Assembly: GCA_007133745.1 (NCBI GenBank)
Contig: SLMC01000181.1
Coordinates: 1-15,851 of the forward strand
DNA from: Kiritimatiellia bacterium
GTDB taxonomy: Bacteria; Verrucomicrobiota; Kiritimatiellia; UBA8416; SLMC01
Length of the DNA: 15,851 bases
Direction: 5' to 3'
Under the pieces are notes generated by a model. It worked only from the letters and a program-made list of their open reading frames with translations. It searched no databases and had not been told where the DNA came from. Within the stretch, counting starts at the first letter, position 1, and each line of letters starts with the position of its first letter. This document shows positions 6,692 to 12,925 of this stretch, piece by piece. Made by a program: the position numbers and the translations under genes.

Positions 6692-6826
6692 ATGCCCAAG
6701 AAACGTCTCGTCAAAAAGACCGCCCGCAAGAAGAAGGGGCCTGCTTTGCCGCCGATCGAACACGCCATCGCGTTCGATCGGCGCTATCCGCCCTATCAAG
6801 CGGGCGAAACATGCATCAAGCGGTAA
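6692..6826 (+). CDS. Doubtful 44-residue basic small ORF
   Basis: MPKKRLVKKTARKKKG is a very basic N-terminus, followed by a Pro/Tyr-containing tail ending CIKR. No ribosome binding site precedes the ATG, and no family is recognised. The frame stays open upstream to 6578, but those codons run through a copy of the dispersed palindrome (6667-6689). The 12-bp inverted repeat at 6750-6783 lies within it. It may be non-coding; if real, a nucleic-acid-binding micropeptide is possible. Apart from this ORF and its palindromes, 6490-6934 shows no gene. Confidence 0.25.
   Translation: MPKKRLVKKTARKKKGPALPPIEHAIAFDRRYPPYQAGETCIKR
6750..6783. repeat. 12-bp perfect inverted repeat with 10-nt loop
   Basis: CGCCGATCGAAC (6750-6761) and GTTCGATCGGCG (6772-6783) are exact inverted repeats around a 10-nt loop. 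As RNA this is a stable hairpin. There is no T-run after it, so it is not a typical terminator. It could be part of a small structured RNA, a protein-binding site or a single copy of a repeat. Confidence 0.6.
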
Positions 6827-6934
6827 GAATACGCATTCAACTGTGAAGGGAGGTGTTCAGAAGAGATTGCCAAACAGTGTCAAAACTATCGATTCAACGC
6901 CTAAAGCGACATTGAGTAAGTCCGGGAGACAAAC

Positions 6935-7423
6935 ATGAGAAAAGACAAGTTCGGGTTGTTTTGCGTTTTTATGGCAGCCATGCTGATTTTTTCAGGATGG
7001 GCCATCGGCATGGATGATGATGACGGGGACGGAGGCGGCGCCAAGAAAAAACCGGCAAAGAAAGCGCCCCCGCCGCTGGAGGAATTGACCTTGACAGGTA
7101 CGCTGTCCAAAACGGAAAGAACCGGCAAGGACGACAAAGTGACGGTTACCTACACCTTGACCGATGCGAACGGCGCCAAAATCAGGGTTCCCCAGCCCAG
7201 AAAACCCAGGGCCAAAAAGGGCGAGCAGGCGCCCGCCGTCATTGATCTCGAAGACTTCGTGGACCAACAGGTCGTCATCGAAGGCAAGGGCCGTACCACC
7301 GAACGCGGCGGGAAACAGTCCGTCACTCTTGTAAGCGTGACGAGCGTCAAGGCCATGGACGGCGACGCACCCGCAGCCGATAACGATGCGGAAGGCGATA
7401 TGGGCGGCGACGATATGTGGTAA
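6935..7423 (+). CDS. Small exported protein with a possible OB-like beta domain
   Basis: A 162-residue protein. Residues 1-25 are a signal peptide (KFGLFCVFMAAMLIFSGWA), followed by an acidic DDDDGDGGG run and a KKKPAKKAPPP linker. Residues 49-141 alternate strands (LTLTGTLSKTER, KVTVTYTLTDANGAKIRVP, QQVVIEGKGRT, SVTLVSVTSVKAM), a layout like small OB-fold proteins of the periplasm. The C-terminus is acidic and ends GGDDMW. GGGAG (6924-6928) six nt before the ATG fixes the start. The family is not recognised and the OB suggestion comes only from the strand pattern. It stands alone, with intergenic repeats on both sides. Confidence 0.75.
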   Translation: MRKDKFGLFCVFMAAMLIFSGWAIGMDDDDGDGGGAKKKPAKKAPPPLEELTLTGTLSKTERTGKDDKVTVTYTLTDANGAKIRVPQPRKPRAKKGEQAPAVIDLEDFVDQQVVIEGKGRTTERGGKQSVTLVSVTSVKAMDGDAPAADNDAEGDMGGDDMW

Positions 7424-7449
7424 GCCGCATTGCCCAGCGGCCCGCCGCA

Positions 7450-7537
7450 TTCGGCGGCGCGATTGTTTGTGAGTGTGTGGGCGCGGTAGTGTGCGGGTGA
7501 AAACTCACACACGTCCAAACCCACAGACCCACACACT
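7450..7537 (+). repeat. 3'-flanking dispersed element, copy 2
   Basis: Inverted copy of 3801-3889 (see that entry). It starts 27 nt after the stop codon of the exported protein ending at 7423. Read in the direction of that gene it begins with GGCGGCGCGATTGTTTGTGA, as copy 1 does relative to the gene it follows. It contains GTGTG-CGGGTGAAAACT-CACAC as an internal hairpin. Confidence 0.8.
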
Positions 7538-7542
7538 TGGGT

Positions 7543-7565
7543 TGCGGGCCACAGCCCGCCTTGTG
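7543..7565 (+). repeat. 23-nt GCGGG palindrome, copy C
   Basis: TGCGGGCCACAGCCCGCC followed by TTGTG, the third copy of the pattern at 6393-6416 and 6667-6689. It starts 5 nt after the end of the larger element 7450-7537. Confidence 0.65.
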
Positions 7566-7632
7566 TGTTAGCCACTACCCCCCAACCCCTAGCGCCTAGC
7601 TCGACGGCATCCGAAAAGGGTCTGCCACTCTC

Positions 7633-7742
7633 TGTCATTCCGAGCTTGCGAGGAATCTCGCTTCGCGAAAACCCTTTGTTTCGCGGCGTTCCGCCCTGCC
7701 TGACGGCAGGCAGGCGAGATCTCTCGCAAGCTCGGGATGACA
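7633..7742. repeat. 110-nt cruciform element with TGTCATTCCGAGC arms and two inner hairpins
   Basis: The arms 7633-7661 and 7714-7742 are 29-nt inverted repeats that differ at only three positions, starting TGTCATTCCGAGCTTGCGAG. Between them are two perfect hairpins: CGCGAAA/TTTCGCG (7664-7685, 8-nt loop) and CCTGCCTG/CAGGCAGG (7695-7714, loop acgg). The whole would fold as a three-way junction. Arms of this kind (TGTCATTCC... at both ends) are a common intergenic repeat type in many bacterial genomes. No ORF is present. Confidence 0.8.
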
Positions 7743-7801
7743 ACCTGCAGAGGCAATACCTTTTCGGACAGGCTCGAGCTCGGTTCAGACTCCTAGACAT
7801 G

Positions 7802-7851
7802 GGGTCGCGCGCCGACATTCGAGTCGGACCATCGCGCGTCCCTTTTCTTTT
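7802..7851 (+). terminator. Strong hairpin with T-rich tail (candidate terminator)
   Basis: GGG-T-CGCGCG (7802-7811) pairs with CGCGCG-T-CCC (7833-7842), with one T-T mismatch. Inside is CCGAC/GTCGG (7812-7816 with 7823-7827) around a 6-nt loop, leaving a 5-nt bulge. TTTTCTTTT (7843-7851) follows. This fits an intrinsic terminator in the plus direction, though the nearest upstream gene ends at 7423, so it may end a read-through transcript or a small RNA. Otherwise 7424-8016 holds repeats and no gene. Confidence 0.5.
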
Positions 7852-7916
7852 GCGCTTCGTTGTTACCGAGTGTTCCAGCAAAAGTTTTTGAACAGAAGGC
7901 CACTCGCCTCCACCGC

Positions 7917-7945
7917 TTGACTTCGACCCCTTAAAATTATATGAC
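7917..7945 (+). promoter_or_regulatory. Candidate promoter of the DUF2062 gene and lipoprotein unit
   Basis: TTGACT (7917-7922), a 17-nt spacer and TATGAC (7940-7945), in an A/T-rich patch. It lies downstream of the hairpin at 7802 and about 70 nt before the start at 8017. An overlapping -10 choice (TATATG at 7938) would give a 15-nt spacer. Confidence 0.4.
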
Positions 7946-8016
7946 ATGGATTATGGTGGACATCTCTTGTCGGATGCGGCACATCAAGCTTGCGAGAGCG
8001 GAGCGAAACGGACGAA

Positions 8017-8559
8017 ATGAATAGGCTGGACCGAAACTGGCGCAGTCGCTTTCTGCGAACGATCGTGACGCTGCGAAACTCTCCGGAAGCTATTGCCCGA
8101 GGTGCAGCCGTTGGCGTCTGCATCGCGTTTCTCCCCGTCTTCGGCTTTCAAATGATTGCGGCCGCCATTCTGGCTACCGCCCTGAAAGCCAACCGCCCCG
8201 CGGCGATCCTGGCCACGTGGGTTTCCAACCCATTGACAATGCCCCCCCTGTTTCTATTCACCTATCGGCTCGGCTCGGCATTCGTCGGTCAGCCGACTTC
8301 GAGTCTCATATCCCAACGCCTGCTCGATCTGCTGCAAAATTTGACCGGCCCTTCCAGAGATGTCCGGGAATTTCTAAATGGAGTAGCGAATCTCGGATCG
8401 CATATCGTTCTTTCTCTGGTAGCGGGCGGGCTGATCGCCGGACTGGCGGCCGCAGCCCTCTGCTATCCCGCCTCGCTGTGGCTGGGCCGGAGATTCCGAA
8501 CCTATCGGGAACGGCGTCGAAGCCGATTTTCGCGACAACGGAATACCCCTCCAAAATAA
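8017..8559 (+). CDS. DUF2062 membrane protein
   Basis: A 180-residue integral membrane protein of the DUF2062 family. The signature is clear: SPEAIARGAAVGVCIAFLPV at 22-41, then a second helix and WVSNPLTMPP at 68-77, where the family's conserved Asn-Pro-Leu-Thr is intact. A further membrane segment spans about 128-153, and the C-terminus is a basic cytoplasmic-looking tail. The biochemical role of the family is not established. I chose the ATG at 8017; a TTG at 7990 would add nine residues but has no better ribosome binding site (GGAGCG lies upstream of 8017). The next gene starts 45 nt after the stop, in the same direction, so both may share the promoter at 7917. Confidence 0.88.
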   Translation: MNRLDRNWRSRFLRTIVTLRNSPEAIARGAAVGVCIAFLPVFGFQMIAAAILATALKANRPAAILATWVSNPLTMPPLFLFTYRLGSAFVGQPTSSLISQRLLDLLQNLTGPSRDVREFLNGVANLGSHIVLSLVAGGLIAGLAAAALCYPASLWLGRRFRTYRERRRSRFSRQRNTPPK

Positions 8560-8604
8560 CATTTTCCATCCATAACAACAGCATTGGACGAAAGGAAGTC
8601 CGCC

Positions 8605-11600
8605 ATGAACAGAATACGTTTCGCGTTTTTCCGGCTTGGCATCACAGGGTTTGCGCTCGGTCTGCTGGCGACCGGATGCGCCAGCCCGCACATGAAAGGC
8701 GCTCCTTTCTACACGGGTGGCGGAACAGCGCGCCCGGGTTCCAGAGAGGAACCGATCAACATCTGGCCCTTGTTCTACTACCATAAGCCCGACCTGCGTA
8801 TACTATGGCCCGTTTTCGAGAAAACGGACGATTGGCTGGCCATTCGTCCGCTCATGTCCGTGTACGGACTCAAGGACCAGCGTCCCGTCTATAACGTGCT
8901 GTGGCCGATCGCCCGGTTCGACCCGCATCGCAAGCGCTACCGCGTCTTCCCCGTATTCTGGGGCGAGAAAACAGCCACGGTCTTCCCGCTCTACTGGCAT
9001 CGGGGCGAACCGTTCGGCGCCCAGGGCGGATCCAGCACGATGATCCCGTTATGGCATGTCGAGCGCGACGCGCAAGGCCATAACACCCACGTGCTCTGGC
9101 CGCTCCTGCATTTCAAGAACCGGGAATCGCGCACCGGTTGGCGCGCGTGGCCCCTGCTGGGCAGCTATCGCGACACGACCGCCAAGAAACACTACCGCTT
9201 CGTCGCCTGGCCGTTCGGCCACGACTGGCATGACGCGCACGCGAACGAACGCTTTCAAACGCTGTTCCCGATCTACATCTACACAAGCCTTCCTTCGGAA
9301 AAGCATGTCCTCTCCCCGATCGCGGCGGCGGGCTGGACCAAATCCGGCGACCGCTGGCACGGCGTCCTGCCCTTGTATTTCACGGCCCGATTCGGGGAGG
9401 AACGCACGTTCGGCACGCTGCTGGGCGGGTTCAGGAAGGACGGCCCTGATGCTTCATGGTTCTTCACCCCGCTCCTGTCCGGCGGCTACCACGACGAACA
9501 TCGCGGCGGCCGCATTTTCATTCTCGGCCCGCTGGCGCATGCCCGCTGGTCCGAAGACGGGCGCCGACACCATCTGTTTCCGGTCTATTCCGCCGCGAAA
9601 CACGCCGACCGTTCGCATTGGGCGTCGCTGCTTTACGGACACGGAACCCGCAAAAGCGATGCTTCCGGCTGGCGCTACCTGATCCCCTTCTTCATCTCGA
9701 CTTACGACGAGGACCGGTCAAGCCTGATCAGTCTGCTGGGCGGCTGGCGCCGCGAAGGCGACGGCGGACAGTGGATGGCGGTCCCGCTCCTCTCGGGCGG
9801 TCACTGGGGCGAGAAACGCGGCGCCGTTTACGCGCTCGGTCCGCTGGCGCATGCGCGCTGGTCGGAAACGGCACGCTCCAGCCATGTGCTCCCCTTCTTC
9901 TACCGTTCCGAAAACGCGGACGGACGCCGTTTCGTCTCCCCGTTATGGATGTCCGGCGCAACATCGGCCGGCGACGCCTGGCGAACGGTTCCCCTGCTCT
10001 ACTGGCATTCGGGCAACGAACGTCGGCAGCGCACGCTTACGCCGCTGGCCGCTTGGGGCTCGGCCGCCAAATCGAACGAACGCTGGCACACGGTCCTGCC
10101 GTTCTACTATCGCCACGTATCGGACAAAGGCGCACTGACCGCCACGCTGCTGGGCGGAACGCAACGGCGGGCCGACGGTCGACGCTGGCTGCTGTATCCG
10201 CTGGCAAGCTGGGGTTCGCGCGGATCGGACAGCGCACGCGCATGGGTTCTCGCGCCGTTCTTTCATTGGAACAGGGACGCGCAGGGCAGCGCGCATCACC
10301 TCTTGCCGTTCTATTACTGGGACGGCCGCGACAAAACATTTGTCTCTCCGGCAACCGTCACTTGGCCGCATGCCGACGGAGGCCGCACCACGCTCGTTCC
10401 GCCCGCCCTCTCGTGGTTGACCGCCTCGAACCGCCGCAAGGACCTGTGGGCGCTCGGTCCGCTCGCCCATTTCTCCTGGGGCGAACAGGCCGGACCCCAT
10501 CACGTGTTCCCGATCTACTACCGCAATCCGAACACCGGCACGTTCGCGTCCCTGCCCGCAACTCGCTGGAAAAACCGGGACGGTTCGCGCACAACGCTGA
10601 TTCCGCCGGCCCTCTCCTGGCTGACCGCCTCGGACAAGCGCCGCGACTTGTGGGCGCTCGGTCCGCTGGCGCATTTCAGTTGGGGCCAGGAGCGCGGCTC
10701 GCACCACGTGTTCCCTCTCTACTACCGCAACCCGGAAAGCAAAACATTCGTGTCCCTGCCGGTCGCACGCTGGAAAAACAGCGACGCCTCGCGCACGACG
10801 CTAATTCCGCCGGCGCTGTCCTGGCTGACAACCTCGAACCGCCGCAAGGACCTGTGGCTGCTCGGGCCGCTCGCCCATTTCTCCTGGGGCGAGCAGGCCG
10901 GAACCCATCATGTCTTCCCCCTCTATTACCGAAACCCGAACACCGGCACATTCCTGTCTCTTCTTGTGTCCAGGCGGAAAGAGAACGGGGCCGAGTCCTG
11001 GCTGATCCCGCCTGTCCTAGGCGGATACTGGAATCACGGCAACGAAAAGGAAGTCGCCGCGCTGCTGGGCCTGTTCTACAACGCATGGGGCCATCCGACC
11101 CGGGCGCCGAGCGGACATCTATTGCCGCTGTACATGCACAGGGGCAAAAAGGTCGTCTATACGCCGATCGCCGGATGGAACAAGGAAGGCGACCGCGGAT
11201 TCGTCTATCCATTGACCCCGCTGTTCGGCATTCGAACCGGTCTCGATGCCGGAAGCTGGCTTTTCCCGATCTATTCCTATACGCGCGACAAACAGCGCGA
11301 CGCCATGAATCTCAAGGTGCTGTGGGGCGGCTACCAGCGCGACGGCGCCCGCCGCTCGTCCGGGCTCTTCCCGCTGTACGGATACCGGAACCACGTGGCG
11401 CCGGAATCCGAAACGGACAGTCGACGACACGCACTGTACGGAAAAAGCTTCTGGTCGCTGCCGGCTTGCTGGTACAAGAACCAAACCCGCGCCCGCGGCG
11501 ACATCGAAACCCGCATCCGCCAAAACGGATTCTTCCCGCTCTGGAGCTATGCCCGCAACGAAACGCCCTCGCTCGGCGCCGAAGACGTCAAGGGCTCTTT

Positions 11601-11877
11601 CCTGCTGTTCCTGTTCCGGCACCAGCGAGAAATCAAGCCGACAGTTTCGAAGCCAGAACTCAAACGGGAAACTGCTCTGACAAGCGTCCTCTGGTATCTG
11701 TGGCGCAGAGAGCAAGAGGACGATGGCGTCAGCGTAGAAGCATTTCCGTTTATCGTATACAACCGAAAAGGAGACGAATTCAAAAGAATCACCTTTCTCT
11801 ATCGCTTCTTCCGCTACGAACGGGATGCCGAAGGAATCCGGCTCGACCTGTTGTTCATTCCCTTGAAACGACCTTAA
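8605..11877 (+). CDS. Giant lipoprotein of aromatic 'HHVFPLYY' repeats
   Basis: A 1090-residue protein. Residues 1-24 are a signal peptide ending LLATG before Cys25, a probable lipobox, so it should be anchored in the envelope. The rest is unusually rich in Trp, Tyr, Arg and His and made of short strand-like repeats: 'GPLAHxxW', then 'HHVFPLYY' (variants HHLFPVY, SHVLPFFY, HTVLPFYY, GHLLPLYM), then a charged turn. At least eight such units can be counted, some only roughly periodic; three successive 68-residue units (residues 595-798) are near copies. This looks like a beta-barrel, propeller or solenoid, but the fold is not known to me. AGGAAG a few nt before the ATG at 8605 fixes the start. 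Similar large 'FPLYY' repeat proteins occur, as I recall, in other bacterial phyla without known function. The final 90 residues are less repetitive. Confidence 0.9.
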   Translation: MNRIRFAFFRLGITGFALGLLATGCASPHMKGAPFYTGGGTARPGSREEPINIWPLFYYHKPDLRILWPVFEKTDDWLAIRPLMSVYGLKDQRPVYNVLWPIARFDPHRKRYRVFPVFWGEKTATVFPLYWHRGEPFGAQGGSSTMIPLWHVERDAQGHNTHVLWPLLHFKNRESRTGWRAWPLLGSYRDTTAKKHYRFVAWPFGHDWHDAHANERFQTLFPIYIYTSLPSEKHVLSPIAAAGWTKSGDRWHGVLPLYFTARFGEERTFGTLLGGFRKDGPDASWFFTPLLSGGYHDEHRGGRIFILGPLAHARWSEDGRRHHLFPVYSAAKHADRSHWASLLYGHGTRKSDASGWRYLIPFFISTYDEDRSSLISLLGGWRREGDGGQWMAVPLLSGGHWGEKRGAVYALGPLAHARWSETARSSHVLPFFYRSENADGRRFVSPLWMSGATSAGDAWRTVPLLYWHSGNERRQRTLTPLAAWGSAAKSNERWHTVLPFYYRHVSDKGALTATLLGGTQRRADGRRWLLYPLASWGSRGSDSARAWVLAPFFHWNRDAQGSAHHLLPFYYWDGRDKTFVSPATVTWPHADGGRTTLVPPALSWLTASNRRKDLWALGPLAHFSWGEQAGPHHVFPIYYRNPNTGTFASLPATRWKNRDGSRTTLIPPALSWLTASDKRRDLWALGPLAHFSWGQERGSHHVFPLYYRNPESKTFVSLPVARWKNSDASRTTLIPPALSWLTTSNRRKDLWLLGPLAHFSWGEQAGTHHVFPLYYRNPNTGTFLSLLVSRRKENGAESWLIPPVLGGYWNHGNEKEVAALLGLFYNAWGHPTRAPSGHLLPLYMHRGKKVVYTPIAGWNKEGDRGFVYPLTPLFGIRTGLDAGSWLFPIYSYTRDKQRDAMNLKVLWGGYQRDGARRSSGLFPLYGYRNHVAPESETDSRRHALYGKSFWSLPACWYKNQTRARGDIETRIRQNGFFPLWSYARNETPSLGAEDVKGSFLLFLFRHQREIKPTVSKPELKRETALTSVLWYLWRREQEDDGVSVEAFPFIVYNRKGDEFKRITFLYRFFRYERDAEGIRLDLLFIPLKRP
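10387..10998 (+). repeat. Three tandem 204-bp coding repeats inside the giant lipoprotein
   Basis: Units begin at 10387, 10591 and 10795, exactly 204 bp (68 codons) apart, each starting with Thr-Thr-Leu-Val/Ile-Pro-Pro. By eye, units 1 and 2 share about 51 of 68 residues. Units 1 and 3 share about 48 of their first 53, so the outer units are more alike than neighbours. The third unit diverges in its last 15 residues. A weaker, 62-residue-like unit precedes the array. Confidence 0.85.
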
Positions 11878-11985
11878 GGTTCGCGCAGAAATTAAAATGA
11901 TTTGGCACATGTTGTCTTCGTTGTAGTTCTCGGCAAAGATGACGAGCCCCCGTCTTGCCGCAATTCGTTTTTCGCAACATTTGGA

Positions 11986-12014
11986 TTGAATTGACCCGGC
12001 ATACCCGCCATAGT
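11986..12014 (+). promoter_or_regulatory. Weak candidate promoter of the hydrolase gene, possibly leaderless
   Basis: TTGAAT (11986-11991), 17 nt, CATAGT (12009-12014). The predicted transcription start would fall at or next to the ATG at 12022, consistent with the lack of any ribosome binding site there. The rest of 11878-12021 shows no gene and no clear terminator for the lipoprotein. Confidence 0.25.
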
Positions 12015-12021
12015 GCGTTTT

Positions 12022-12894
12022 ATGGGACATGCTGTTTTAAAAATCGTTGCCGCGATCGCAGTCGTATACGTACTGGTGGGGCTGCTGCTGTACTTTCGAC
12101 AAAGCGCCTACATCTACTTTCCGGCCCGGACCGTCCGTCAAACGCCGGCCGCCATCGGCTTGGCCTACGAGGACGTGCGCCTGAAAGCCGAAGACGGCGC
12201 GACCATCGCCGCATGGTTCGTCCAGGCCCCCGCCGGAGCGAACGCCGAAAACCGGCCGGTCGTTCTTTTCTGCCACGGCAACGCCGGCAATATCGGGGAT
12301 CGCCTGAACACCCTTCGCACCTTTGTCTCGCTCGGCCTCGACGTGTTGATTTTCGATTATCACGGCTATGGCGAAAGCGAAGGCAAGCCGGGAGAAAACG
12401 AAACGTATCTTTCGGCCCTGGCGGCCTGGGAACATCTGACCCTGACTCGGAGCGTCCCGTCAAACCGCATCGTTGTGTTCGGCCGGTCGCTGGGCTGCGG
12501 CGTCGCCTCCTGGCTGGCTCAACACTGCGAGCCCGGTCTGCTCGTTCTGGAATCCGCCTTCGAATCCGTTCCGGCCATGGCCCGCAAAATCTACCCCATC
12601 TATCCCGTCCGATTGCTCTCCCGTTTCTCGTACGACACGCTCGCCCGCATGGAACATATCCGCTGCCCTGTGATCGTGGCGCACAGCCGGGAAGACGAAA
12701 TGATTCCTTTCGAGCACGGCCGCCGCATTTTCGAAGCCGCCAACGAGCCCAAAACGTTTATCGAGCTTCAGGGCTCGCACAATGCCGGCGGCATCGACAT
12801 CGCGCCCGGATACCGCGCCCTGCTGCGGGAATGGGTGGACACGCATATCGAGTTGGGCAAAACGGGAAACAGGCCCGACACGGCGAAAGATTAG
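12022..12894 (+). CDS. Membrane-anchored alpha/beta hydrolase (BEM46/ABHD13-like)
   Basis: A 290-residue serine hydrolase with one N-terminal membrane helix (about residues 4-25). The hydrolase core shows the family's CHGNAGNIGDR with the oxyanion-hole HGN, DYHGYGESEG, the nucleophile elbow GRSLGCG (Ser156), Asp225 in HSREDEMIP and His253 in GSHNAGG; the catalytic triad is complete. Members are esterase- or peptidase-like, but substrates are mostly unknown. The frame also allows a GTG start at 12013, adding three residues; neither start has a clear ribosome binding site. The following gene begins 31 nt after the stop in the same direction, so they probably form an operon. Confidence 0.9.
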   Translation: MGHAVLKIVAAIAVVYVLVGLLLYFRQSAYIYFPARTVRQTPAAIGLAYEDVRLKAEDGATIAAWFVQAPAGANAENRPVVLFCHGNAGNIGDRLNTLRTFVSLGLDVLIFDYHGYGESEGKPGENETYLSALAAWEHLTLTRSVPSNRIVVFGRSLGCGVASWLAQHCEPGLLVLESAFESVPAMARKIYPIYPVRLLSRFSYDTLARMEHIRCPVIVAHSREDEMIPFEHGRRIFEAANEPKTFIELQGSHNAGGIDIAPGYRALLREWVDTHIELGKTGNRPDTAKD

Positions 12895-12925
12895 GGCGAA
12901 TACGGAAAAGACTTTGGACAACTCT

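Noticed and set aside
6867..6938. 23-codon TTG-started leader ORF overlapping the ATG at 6935
   Set aside because: A GGGAGG upstream and the ATGA overlap are suggestive of coupling, but the spacing to TTG is 13 nt, the start is weak and the peptide has no feature.
9456..11900. 814-codon open frame inside the giant lipoprotein gene
   Set aside because: It is a different frame of the repeat region. Its product is Arg/Pro/Ala-rich with no signal or domain, while the 1090-residue frame has a signal peptide, ribosome binding site and regular repeats.
11878..12021. Sigma-54 promoter at TTGGCACATG near 11901
   Set aside because: TGGCAC is present, but no TTGC box lies at the required spacing.
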